Origin: an uncultured Dehalococcoidia bacterium
Lineage (GTDB): Bacteria > Chloroflexota > Dehalococcoidia > Dehalococcoidales > UBA1222
Length of the DNA: 44,394 bases
Direction: 5' to 3'
Assembly (NCBI GenBank): GCA_903844845.1
Contig: CAIMVG010000015.1
Span: forward strand, 1 to 44,394
A program made the translations under genes and the position numbers. Below the pieces are notes generated by a model that was given only the letters and a program-made list of their open reading frames with translations, made no database searches and had not been told where the DNA came from. Of this stretch, positions 32,938 through 40,751 are shown in pieces. The stretch's first letter is position 1. Each line of letters starts with the position of its first letter.

Positions 32938-34098
32938 ATGAAAGAAATAAACGTATCAAAAGCGATGAGCAGCAATTGGCGTTACCTGCTATTCATCGCC
33001 GTAACGTTGATACTTTTCTGGGCCCTCTACACCTGGAGGATGGCCCTTCTTCCGTTTATGATTGGGCTTCTTCTGGCATATCTTCTGATGCCGATAGTAA
33101 AATGGACCGAAGCCTTGCTGCCGATCCCGGACAAGTATGCGGGGACCCGCCGCCTGATTTCGGCGTTATTGGTGATTGTCGTTTTCCTTGGCGCCATAGC
33201 TCTCGTGATAATTTTTCTTGTTACGGCGATTGTTCATGGTTCTACAAGCTTATTAAACAACGCGTCCCAGATAATATCTTCCTTCGGGTCCAAATTGACA
33301 CAATGGACGCATTATATCCGCGAGCATCTTCCTGCGAATATGCAATCCGAAATGGACACCTTTATTAATAATATCGGGACAGGATTCATAAGCTCGATCT
33401 CAGGTTTCGTCGGCAGCGGGAGTACGGTATTTACCAGGATAAGCGGATCATTCGGTTTACTGCTAGGTTTTGCTTCACTGCCTTTGTTCGTTTTCTATCT
33501 CCTTAAAGATTCAGAATTGATCCAGAATAATATTTATTCTGCACTCTCCCCGGCGGTAGCCGGGCATACCCGAAACATAGTCAATATAGTTGATAAGGTT
33601 CTCGGAAGATATCTTAGGGCTCAGGTCGTAACTGGAATTATAGTGGGTATTGTCACATACTTCGGCTTGAGTATTATCAGGGTGCCCTATGCCTTGCCGC
33701 TGGCTTTTTTCAACGGGTTATTTGCCGTTATCCCTTCGTTTGGGCCTATCATCGCCGGCGTGATTATCGTCATAGTTGTCTTGACCGAGGCGACCTCTAA
33801 GACTATAGGTGTATCGATTTTACTCGTTGTTGTAGAGTTGGCAAAAACACTATTCGTCGTCCCCAAGATTACCGCTGACCGTCTCCACCTGCACGCCTCT
33901 TTAGTAGTTGCGCTTCTGGTGTTGGGTGCTTACTTCTGGGGAGTTTGGGGTGTAATTTTGCTCGTGCCAATCGTGGCAACCCTTGTCGAGGTTTTTAATT
34001 ATATCAGGGCAGTTACTCACAACAAACTGACCGGTGAACCCCTTGTCATCCTAAAAACCGGCGGTGGCCCCGAAATAATGAGGCGTCGAGGGAAATAA
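32938..34098 (+). CDS. AI-2E family transporter (UPF0118/PerM-like permease)
   Basis: A 386-aa polytopic protein. Family markers are the N-terminal TM pair, the central amphipathic region, and the conserved LPLAFFNGLFAVIPSFGPIIAG followed by ITADRLHLHASLVVALLVLGAYFWGVWGVILLVPI. Members export AI-2-like signals or small solutes, or act as antiporters; the substrate here is unknown. The ribosome-binding site is weak. Length is normal. Confidence 0.93.
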   Translation: MKEINVSKAMSSNWRYLLFIAVTLILFWALYTWRMALLPFMIGLLLAYLLMPIVKWTEALLPIPDKYAGTRRLISALLVIVVFLGAIALVIIFLVTAIVHGSTSLLNNASQIISSFGSKLTQWTHYIREHLPANMQSEMDTFINNIGTGFISSISGFVGSGSTVFTRISGSFGLLLGFASLPLFVFYLLKDSELIQNNIYSALSPAVAGHTRNIVNIVDKVLGRYLRAQVVTGIIVGIVTYFGLSIIRVPYALPLAFFNGLFAVIPSFGPIIAGVIIVIVVLTEATSKTIGVSILLVVVELAKTLFVVPKITADRLHLHASLVVALLVLGAYFWGVWGVILLVPIVATLVEVFNYIRAVTHNKLTGEPLVILKTGGGPEIMRRRGK

Positions 34099-34140
34099 AC
34101 CTATAACCGTACATCCAACACTGGGGTGAGGCTAGGAGTT

Positions 34141-34485
34141 TTACTTCCTGGTGGAGAAAATAAGCACGACCGCCCCGCATATTATCAGCGTACCAGATAT
34201 GGCGTACCCCAGTGTGACGTGTTTTAACACTCCCGTAACTTCAAGAAGGATGCCCGCGCCGGCGAGTGTAAACACCCCGGACAGGATACGAAGCCGTATT
34301 TTGCGCGCTTTTTTGATACGCTCCCGCTGTAACGCTTCCTGAATTTCAGCCTGGGTGGGGCGGCGTGCCCGAGCTGCTTGAGCAGCTTTGAAGGCCGCTC
34401 TTTTACCGGCTTTTTGACGCAGCAAGAAATAAAAAACGCCCACGAGAGCAAAAATTAGTAATACGTCGGTAAAACCTAGTTCCAT
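34141..34485 (-). CDS. Small membrane protein at the end of the Tat cluster
   Basis: A 114-aa protein: one TM at the N-terminus (GFTDVLLIFALVGVFYFLL), a very basic helix (about 24-66, RAAFKAAQAARARRPTQAEIQEALQRERIKKARKI), then two TMs (about 67-87 and 92-110). GGAG lies seven nt before ATG 34485. It follows tatC by 77 nt on the same strand and is probably co-transcribed. The first half resembles an insertion-type subunit, but no family was recognised. Confidence 0.7.
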   Translation of the reverse strand: MELGFTDVLLIFALVGVFYFLLRQKAGKRAAFKAAQAARARRPTQAEIQEALQRERIKKARKIRLRILSGVFTLAGAGILLEVTGVLKHVTLGYAISGTLIICGAVVLIFSTRK

Positions 34486-34562
34486 TCAAACTCTCCGGGG
34501 TTGTATTCATCATCGATTTTGAATCGATCGTTGAACTTGTTTCAATGAGTAGTAAAATGACG

Positions 34563-35321
34563 CTACTCTTCCTCGGGAACCCAAACGCGTTTCTTTTTAT
34601 AAACCAGGCGTGAAAGGAGTATCCCAAGTTCAAGCAGCAATATTAGCGGCACGGCCACGATCGTTTGGTTGAGCGGGTCTGGAGTAGGCGTGACTATTGC
34701 CGCGATGACGAATGCGATCAAAACCCACCATTTGCGCCTGTGCGCCAGCCAATCAGGGGACACTACGCCAATTTTGGCTAAAGCCATGACAATCAGCGGT
34801 GTTTCGAAAACCACACCGAATATCAGGAGCACGCGTACGACGAAGTTGATGTATGTTGAAAGAGAAGGTTTTGCCGCGGCGATGGAGCTGTTGAAATGAT
34901 AAAGAAAGGTAAGCGCGGGATGAAGTGCGATGAAATATGCGAAAGCGACCCCGCATAAAAACATGAAGATTATGCCCGGAAGGATAGAAAATACGACCCG
35001 TTTTTCTTTACTGGTCAAGCCGGGCGCGACAAATGCCATCAATTGAAACACCAGAAAAGGCATGGCTATTACGACGGCGGTCAGCATGCTCACCTGGAAA
35101 TACACAGACATGGGTTCCATGACCGTTTTAGTTATCAGGCCGATATCTCCGCCGGGTATGATTAAAAGACGGATTATGGGGTTGCCGAAAAACATTCCGA
35201 CGAGCAACCCTGCGCCGAGAGCGATGGCGGAATACATTATACGGTTGCGCAGTTCCTTGAGGTGGACCATCAAAGGGGCGCGGCCGTCATTAGGCGGAGG
35301 CCTCATCACTTCGTCAACCAT
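34563..35321 (-). CDS. tatC: Sec-independent translocase subunit TatC (first paralog)
   Basis: A 252-aa TatC with six TM segments. Family motifs are HLKELRNRI near the start (cytoplasmic twin-arginine binding site), FQLMAFVAPGLTSKEKR, and TPTPDPLNQT before TM6. It forms the signal-peptide receptor for folded-protein export. It lies 36 nt after tatB and belongs to the operon that also encodes tatA and a second, different tatC. Confidence 0.94.
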   Translation of the reverse strand: MVDEVMRPPPNDGRAPLMVHLKELRNRIMYSAIALGAGLLVGMFFGNPIIRLLIIPGGDIGLITKTVMEPMSVYFQVSMLTAVVIAMPFLVFQLMAFVAPGLTSKEKRVVFSILPGIIFMFLCGVAFAYFIALHPALTFLYHFNSSIAAAKPSLSTYINFVVRVLLIFGVVFETPLIVMALAKIGVVSPDWLAHRRKWWVLIAFVIAAIVTPTPDPLNQTIVAVPLILLLELGILLSRLVYKKKRVWVPEEE

Positions 35322-35357
35322 AATTAAATGCCGCCTTTTACACCGTGGAATATCATA

Positions 35358-35951
35358 CTATCCTGTTCCGGGTTCTTCTGCCTGAGGGATTGCAGGGGGA
35401 GGAGGGGCTTGGATGTCTTCATCCCCGGGTAGTAAAGGCGTCTGGGCAATCTCGGCAGCCGGAGGATCTGCCTGGATCGTTGTGACGGGAGTGTTCATCC
35501 CTGCCTCGAGTGTAGCAGCAACGATTTTGGCCTGTTCCTGAAGGGTTGTATCAAGCCCTGAGGCTTGGGTGTTGACGGTTTCCGAGATCGCATTGGCCTG
35601 CTTTTCAAAACTGGCGGTTGTTTCCTTCGTGTTGGCTTCGACTGTTTCCGTCAGTATCTTGGCCTGGCTTTCAAGTGCGGATTTAAGCTCCGCGACATCA
35701 GCTTCCAGGGTTCGCTTCACAGCCATGAGGTCTTGCTTGAAACGAGGGGACTTATCCCCTCCGTCATCGTCCATATCCAACGCCTCGTTGATCTGCCCCG
35801 TGATGACCTTGGTGACCTTCTCGAAATTGCGGATGACCTTGGCGGCTTTGCGAGCATAGGAAGGCAACTTCTCGGGGCCGACGGCGATCAACCCCACGAT
35901 GAGAAGTATCATGAATTTAAACCAGTCTATGTTCATGCCAAGGATATTCAA
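35358..35951 (-). CDS. tatB: TatA/B-family subunit, TatB-like with a long coiled-coil tail
   Basis: A 197-aa protein. An N-terminal TM (FMILLIVGLIAVGPEKLP), followed by an amphipathic helix (ARKAAKVIRNFEKVTK), is the TatA/B architecture; the GPEKLP turn is TatB-like. The remainder is a long Gln/Ala/Thr helix region (about 75-150), likely coiled coil, and a Pro-rich tail (QAPPPPAIPQAEEP). TTG 35951 has GGAG eight nt upstream; ATG 35936 is the alternative. It sits between tatA and tatC. Confidence 0.88.
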   Translation of the reverse strand: MNILGMNIDWFKFMILLIVGLIAVGPEKLPSYARKAAKVIRNFEKVTKVITGQINEALDMDDDGGDKSPRFKQDLMAVKRTLEADVAELKSALESQAKILTETVEANTKETTASFEKQANAISETVNTQASGLDTTLQEQAKIVAATLEAGMNTPVTTIQADPPAAEIAQTPLLPGDEDIQAPPPPAIPQAEEPGTG

Positions 35952-36063
35952 GGTTCCATCTCCATTATTGAGGCCTATCTGCCGTGGTAAGGCAGTTCAT
36001 CATCACTGCTTCCGTCAATCTATTCGTAACGCGTGTGCATTCTGGACTGGCGTTACGAAATCG

Positions 36064-36122
36064 TCTCTCAGGGGCCTGCCGCTAGGGGGTCCGGTTATCC
36101 CGGCATACGGCCCCGTGAGAGA
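36064..36122. other. Stable hairpin between tatA and tatB
   Basis: TCTCTCA-GGGGCC-TGCCG (36064-36081) pairs with CGGCA...GGCCCC-G-TGAGAGA (36101-36122), with small bulges. This gives about 18 bp of mainly GC stem and a 19-nt loop. No T-run follows in either direction. It could be an mRNA processing or stability element separating tatA from tatB-tatC. Confidence 0.5.
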
Positions 36123-36136
36123 AATCGACTGTCAGG

Positions 36137-36397
36137 TTATTCCTCGATCTCTTTAACTTTTGCAACCTTTGCTTTTGTGGTTGCTGCGGTTGTTTTTGTC
36201 GCGCGTTTCTTTTTTACGACTACTACTTCTTCGTCGTCAGCGACGGTGTCGTCGTCGGTGCGGGACGACTCTTTCCTGAATTCCTTCATGGCCTTACCGA
36301 GAGAACCCGCAGCCTGGGGGAGTTTGCCGACGCCGAATATCATAACGACGATGAGCAGGATGATGATAAGTTCCATAGGTCCGATTTTACCGAGCAT
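36137..36397 (-). CDS. tatA: Twin-arginine translocase pore subunit TatA
   Basis: An 86-aa TatA: N-terminal TM (MELIIILLIVVMIFGVGKLPQ) with the conserved FG pair, an amphipathic helix (AAGSLGKAMKEFRKES), then an acidic stretch and a Lys/Ala-rich tail. GGGAGGAG precedes ATG 36397. It oligomerises in the membrane to pass folded twin-arginine substrates. It lies between the second tatC (upstream) and tatB (downstream). Confidence 0.94.
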   Translation of the reverse strand: MLGKIGPMELIIILLIVVMIFGVGKLPQAAGSLGKAMKEFRKESSRTDDDTVADDEEVVVVKKKRATKTTAATTKAKVAKVKEIEE

Positions 36398-36575
36398 TTG
36401 ATTTCTCCTCCCGACACCCGGTTGCCTTCAGGCAATCCTGGGTATATTAACTATATCTACAAAACGAAACTTGTTTATGTGGATTCTTTTTACTATGACT
36501 TACACCTCCTGTTGTTCTTTGCTTCATTGCGTATCAAAAAGTCTTGGAACGATCCGCTTCAAACAGACATGGTGT

Positions 36576-37376
36576 TTAATCTTCTTCCAGTCCGACGTCG
36601 GAAATCGGAACTTCTTGTTTCGGTCTGCGCGCGAGCCACGCCATGAATATGCTGACGAAATAGAGGAAGAATATTGGGCCGGAGACGGAAAATCCGCAGT
36701 CCATCAACAGGACATCCCTGAGGCTGTCGTGAAAAACGTCCCCTGTAGGAGTGACCAGCGCCGCGATTATTGCGGAACCGAGGATGCCCCAACGCCATTT
36801 TTTAAGCAGCCAGGTATGCGATACGATACCAAATTTCGCGAGTATATACATGATTACAGGAAGTTCAAAAGCGATACCTATCATGAAGTAAACGCGTGTT
36901 AAAAATCCGATGTAATTTCCCAGGTCCACCAGAGGTGTGATGCTGGGGCTTATCTGGTTCACGAAGCCGATTGTGAATTTGAGGGCCATCGGCGCAAACA
37001 CATACGTAGCGTAAACGGTGCCTCCGACAAAAAAGAGCAATATCAGCGGGATGAACGTGTATACATAAAATTTGATTTTAGAGTTGAGGACAGGTGATAG
37101 TGTCCTCAGGGTCTGGATCAGCAGGAACGGGGATACCAGCGCAAGTCCGCTGTAAAGGGCTACGCGAACGTAGATTTCAAAATTGGCTTCAAGCTGGTAG
37201 GCGACGAATTGGGTGCCGGCGGGCGACAGTCCTTCAAAAAAGAGGATGACTTTGTTCGCAAACATAAACGAGACGCCCCATGCCAAAAAAAGCATGGCGA
37301 TAGACAGCAGGAAACGCCTTCTGCTGTCCTGTACGACGCTTAGTGCTTGTGCGAATTTATTTTGCGGAGCATCCAT
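36576..37376 (-). CDS. tatC: Second TatC-family protein
   Basis: A 266-aa TatC with six TM segments, clearly different from the downstream paralog. Recognisable parts are QDSRRRFLLSIAML near the start (the first cytoplasmic region, with the usual HLxELR absent), SPFLLIQTLRTLSPVLNSKIK, FELPVIMYILAKFGIVS, and ALVTPTGDVFHDS before TM6. ATG 37376 is used because AAGGA lies eight nt upstream; the TTG immediately before is possible. First gene of the Tat unit. Unusual N-terminal motif and sequence suggest a divided role with TatC1. Confidence 0.88.
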   Translation of the reverse strand: MDAPQNKFAQALSVVQDSRRRFLLSIAMLFLAWGVSFMFANKVILFFEGLSPAGTQFVAYQLEANFEIYVRVALYSGLALVSPFLLIQTLRTLSPVLNSKIKFYVYTFIPLILLFFVGGTVYATYVFAPMALKFTIGFVNQISPSITPLVDLGNYIGFLTRVYFMIGIAFELPVIMYILAKFGIVSHTWLLKKWRWGILGSAIIAALVTPTGDVFHDSLRDVLLMDCGFSVSGPIFFLYFVSIFMAWLARRPKQEVPISDVGLEED

Positions 37377-37379
37377 CAA

Positions 37380-38060
37380 CGTATTCCTTGCTCGGATGAA
37401 TGTGGATTGAATGTATCAAAGATTATTGTGCCGTGCCGATCTCCCGACCATGGTGACGCGTTTGATGCACAACGTTGCTTACCGGTCTGGAAATGAGGGA
37501 TTCGCTTAAAAACACACACACGTCGTCTGGTCATGTTAAGACCTGACAACTCTAGAAGTATCGTTATAATTATACCGGTGAACAGGAGCGAATCAATCCA
37601 TTGTCCAAGGACCCTTAACATTAAGTCAATCCCCTTTACTTCAACCAGCTCGAATGGAACTTACCTATGGCATCCGGGATTCTATATCCCCTGAAGTTCC
37701 TGTGGCAGGGACGGGTTCTCTTTTGTTCCCCTCAATACCGGCAAGCGGTATTATTCCCCCACCTAAATGCCATGTGATGATTATTCGGGCATTGACTTAA
37801 ACGTTATTTTATTCCTTTTTCGCTCTGTTTCCTCCGTGTTGTTCAGATGTCTTTAACGAGCAATATACCTATATGATATACAATACTACCACTTTTATGC
37901 AAAAGTGTCACATGTGAAAAGTTTCAAATGTCGGATGGGGGTTCTTATATAGTCAAGCTATCCAATGCCGATTGGCAAACCAGGTAAGGATTCCCTTTTC
38001 TCCGGGTTTTCCGGCAGATTTACCTGTGCGCACTTGATTCCCGACCGTCGAACCCTCTAC
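37380..38060. other. Gene-free stretch of about 680 nt upstream of the Tat operon
   Basis: No convincing gene. It contains a perfect 10-bp palindrome TCACATGTGA (37908-37917) and next to it a CACTTTT...AAAAGTG hairpin (about 37890-37907). Tat operon and GIY-YIG promoters must lie here but were not fixed. One 81-aa frame (37376-37621, minus) has a hydrophobic start but overlaps tatC2 and lacks a ribosome-binding site. Confidence 0.4.
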
Positions 38061-38071
38061 TATTGAACGGC

Positions 38072-38386
38072 ATGGGCACAAACAACGGCGAAGTTTCACC
38101 CGTATGGCACGTTTATATGATACGATGCGCTGACGGGAGCCTTTACACAGGTATAGCGACCGATGTGGCCCGCAGGTTTGCCCAGCATCAGGCAGGTAGC
38201 GGCAAAGGATCGAAGTATCTCAGGGGCAGGGGGCCTCTTGCCATGGTGTTCCAAAAAAGTCTGCCCGATAAAAGCACCGCTTTAAAGGTTGAAAACAAGC
38301 TCAAATCTCTATCCAGAACCCGCAAAGAAGAAGTACTGGGATCCGGTTCTTTCTTCACCGAACTGCTAAAACAGGTCGGTTCTTGA
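38072..38386 (+). CDS. GIY-YIG nuclease-superfamily protein
   Basis: About 104 aa. VWHVYMIRCADGSLYTGIATDVARRFAQH shows the GIY-YIG pair (VYM, YTGI), the conserved Arg and the following helix. KYLRGRGPLAMVFQK and the Glu in KVENKLKSL complete the UPF0213/YhbQ-type domain. Neither ATG 38072 nor TTG 38063 has a clear ribosome-binding site; the ATG is taken. Only distantly similar to the protein at 6998-7306. Confidence 0.85.
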   Translation: MGTNNGEVSPVWHVYMIRCADGSLYTGIATDVARRFAQHQAGSGKGSKYLRGRGPLAMVFQKSLPDKSTALKVENKLKSLSRTRKEEVLGSGSFFTELLKQVGS

Positions 38387-38396
38387 AGCCGGGACT

Positions 38397-38639
38397 TTAA
38401 CGTCTCAATTTCTTAACAGGCTCAAGAAGATATTCCAGTCCGTTAAGTTTGATTTCGTAGATTGCACCTAGTAATATTCCTATCTTCCCTTCCGGCAGCC
38501 CTTTTTGATTGAACCATACAAGGTAAGGTTCCGGCAGGTCGCACAGCAAACGGCCCTGGTATCTGCCGAAGGGCATTCTCTGCGATACAAGGTCCACTAA
38601 AAGTTTCGGATCCAGGTGCGAGTCCGATGTTCCAAACAC
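38397..38639 (-). CDS. DUF3820-family protein
   Basis: An 80-aa protein. MPFGRYQGRLLCDLPEPYLVWFNQKGLPEGKIG and YEIKLNGLEYLLEPVKKL match the DUF3820 family (called putative quorum-sensing-regulated virulence factor in some databases; function unproven). The GTG start has GAGGA about 13 nt upstream. Convergent with the GIY-YIG gene, ten nt apart. Confidence 0.85.
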   Translation of the reverse strand: MFGTSDSHLDPKLLVDLVSQRMPFGRYQGRLLCDLPEPYLVWFNQKGLPEGKIGILLGAIYEIKLNGLEYLLEPVKKLRR

Positions 38640-38833
38640 TCTGAGACGCTATCCTCTAATTTTATTCAAAAGATTTTACCATTTCGGAGGGAAGGATATT
38701 TGAAGGAACGCTTTATTTACAAAATTTTGCGTTTGTTTGGGGACACAGGCGAGGTTGCATTGTTCAGAGCACCCTTTATGCGCTAGAATTGGATTGATAA
38801 ATAATCTATCGTGATACCAAGCGGAGGGCTTAG

Positions 38834-39124
38834 ATGAATATATATGTTGGGAACCTTGATAATGATGTAACCGAAGAGACTCTCCGCAGCCTCTTCGCCA
38901 GGTTTGGTGAAGTGGGAAAAGTGAATTTGATGACTGACAGGCGGGGGATTTCAAAAGGATTCGCTTTCGTCGAAATGCCTTCACAGGCTGAAGGTTCGAC
39001 TGCAATGGAAAATCTCAATAGGACGCTATTGCTGAACCGCACCCTCGATATAAGCGAATCTGCGCCCCCTATGAGTAAGGGCGCCCGTAAAGCTAAAATT
39101 CGCCCATCCAGGCCGAAACGTTAA
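38834..39124 (+). CDS. RRM-type RNA-binding protein
   Basis: A 96-aa protein made of one RNA-recognition motif. RNP2 is IYVGNL (3-8) and RNP1 is KGFAFVEM (about 41-48). The C-terminal tail is Lys/Arg-rich (SKGARKAKIRPSRPKR) and could add nonspecific RNA binding. Short RRM proteins of this kind occur in cyanobacteria, Chloroflexota and others and are linked to cold or stress. GGAGG lies upstream of the ATG; a strong terminator follows. Confidence 0.92.
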   Translation: MNIYVGNLDNDVTEETLRSLFARFGEVGKVNLMTDRRGISKGFAFVEMPSQAEGSTAMENLNRTLLLNRTLDISESAPPMSKGARKAKIRPSRPKR

Positions 39125-39146
39125 ATCTGGGAGCATAAAGCCAACA

Positions 39147-39180
39147 TAAATGGACGGCACGTGAAAATGCCGTCCATTTA
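39147..39180. terminator. Bidirectional terminator
   Basis: TAAATGGACGGCA and TGCCGTCCATTTA, 13 bp perfect, with an 8-nt loop. It lies between the RRM gene and the opposing protease gene and can serve both. Confidence 0.85.
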
Positions 39181-39195
39181 TATTAACGGTCTGGT

Positions 39196-40047
39196 TTACC
39201 CTGCGTAAGATTGGATAAGTGGCAGAAGTTCATCCATTGGCAGGCAATACCCCATATTCATCACAGGGTCGCCATTATTATCGTAAATATCAGCCGAGTC
39301 GTTTATCCCGATGACCTGGCCTGAAATATTCAGTATCGGGCCGCCGCTATCACCTGCATTTATGGCAGCGTCTGTTTGAATATAATTATATGTATCATCC
39401 AGCTTCCTAAAAGCCGAGATTATCCCGAAGGTGAATGATGGGTTGGGGGTGTAGCCTAACGCGAAACCTCCGAGAACCACGAAGTCGCCGACGGCTGAAG
39501 CGCTGGACGATCCGAGGGTCGCGACCGCAAGCCCGGTAGGAACGGTACCAAGTTTTAGCACCGCAAAGTCCCGACCCTGAGCGCCGGCGATGACTGTGGC
39601 GGGGACCGTTGTCCCTGAACTGAAGGTTACGTTGATGGTTGTAGCACGGGTGATGATGTGATATGCGGTAAGGACATATCCCCGGTTGCTGATGATAACA
39701 CCGGTGCCGACAACCTCACCGTGAGAACTGATGGCATCGATATAGACCATCATCGGCGTGATTTTGTTAACCAGGTTGCTCACCGATAACAATGAACCGC
39801 TCGCGCCGGTTGCGCCGGTTGCGCCTGCGGGCCCCGTCTCCCCGGTGGCTCCGGCCGGCCCTATAACATAGCCTGCGTCGATGGTCGATCCGCCGGAGAG
39901 CGTCAGGATCAAGTGCCCTTCGCTGTCAACGTTTGCACCAGTGACGCCTGCGCCAGCAGCCCCCGGTTTTCCGGCGCATCCGGTAAACAACACCGCTATC
40001 AATATAACGGCGAGGATCACCCCCGAAATCCTGCGGATATATTTCAT
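39196..40047 (-). CDS. Lipoprotein trypsin-like serine protease with a collagen-like linker
   Basis: A 283-aa exported lipoprotein. Signal peptide and lipobox LFTGC (C24), a Gly/Ala-rich stretch, then collagen-like Gly-X-Y repeats GPAGATGETGPAGATGATGASG at about 63-84. A trypsin/HtrA-like domain (about 100-283) has the triad H130 (LTAYHII), D160 (GRDFAVLKL) and S234 (AGDSGGPIL). No PDZ domain. ATG 40047 has GGAGG upstream; the frame runs on to 40089 without a better site. Anchored on the outer face of the membrane, it could process exported or surface proteins. Confidence 0.88.
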   Translation of the reverse strand: MKYIRRISGVILAVILIAVLFTGCAGKPGAAGAGVTGANVDSEGHLILTLSGGSTIDAGYVIGPAGATGETGPAGATGATGASGSLLSVSNLVNKITPMMVYIDAISSHGEVVGTGVIISNRGYVLTAYHIITRATTINVTFSSGTTVPATVIAGAQGRDFAVLKLGTVPTGLAVATLGSSSASAVGDFVVLGGFALGYTPNPSFTFGIISAFRKLDDTYNYIQTDAAINAGDSGGPILNISGQVIGINDSADIYDNNGDPVMNMGYCLPMDELLPLIQSYAG

Positions 40048-40271
40048 AAAGCAACCTCCACTAGCACTATTGTAAGATTGGGGCATCAAGAAATCAAAAC
40101 TGCTTGCCCGTATTCGTTAAATATTCGGTAGAAAAGACTCCGGTGCAATGGAATCGCATAAATCCAACCAAAAACAAACGATATATAGTATTGATTATTT
40201 ACGAGGGTACTGAGATACTTGATGGCAATATAGTTAAACAAAAATCGGGGCGCGACAGGGGGGGGTATTTC

Positions 40272-40700
40272 ATGAGGAAGAAGTTGTTAATCAGGGCTGC
40301 AGTGGTATTGGGAGTTTGCTTGGCAACACTCCTGATGGCGGCGCCGGCGATGGCGATCTGGGATTGGTGTGATGTTGATCCGATACTGACCATCGGAGGG
40401 CATTCAGTCAGTCTGGATGCGGCTTATCTCGGCGATTCACAGGATATAAACGGCAAGATAACTTTTGTTGTGACGGTTCCGAGGGGAACCCCGGTTTCGA
40501 TCGATGCCGTTGATCCGGGTGTTAAGGTGAAGGTTCGATACGACGGCGATTCTTCTAATGGTATCCCTGTCGGGGTTTCTGTCAGCATAAAATCCAAACA
40601 AACCTATGACACAACACTGACGGTGACTCTGGAAGGAACACAATTGACCGTTGAAACCGGTAACACAGATGACACCCTGGGCTATTCCTTTATCATCTGA
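40272..40700 (+). CDS. Exported beta-rich protein, unrecognised
   Basis: A 142-aa protein. Signal peptide MRKKLLIRAAVVLGVCLATLLMAAPAMA, probable cleavage after AMA. The mature part starts IWDWCDVDPILTIGG and then alternates short strands (ITFVVTVPRGTPV, VKVRYDG, TTLTVTLEGTQLTVETG), suggesting a beta-sandwich. The frame is open upstream to 40104; ATG 40272 is chosen because a purine-rich GGGGGG site is adjacent and the signal peptide begins there. Lies 52 nt before a histidine-kinase gene on the same strand, so it may be co-transcribed. Confidence 0.7.
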   Translation: MRKKLLIRAAVVLGVCLATLLMAAPAMAIWDWCDVDPILTIGGHSVSLDAAYLGDSQDINGKITFVVTVPRGTPVSIDAVDPGVKVKVRYDGDSSNGIPVGVSVSIKSKQTYDTTLTVTLEGTQLTVETGNTDDTLGYSFII

Positions 40701-40751
40701 TAGCTGGTGACATGCGTTTTTTCAACGAGGCCTCCAGGGGGTTGGTTATAA

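Noticed and set aside
37376-37621. 81-aa minus-strand frame with a hydrophobic start
   Set aside because: It overlaps the tatC2 start, has no ribosome-binding site, and its remainder is not coding-like.
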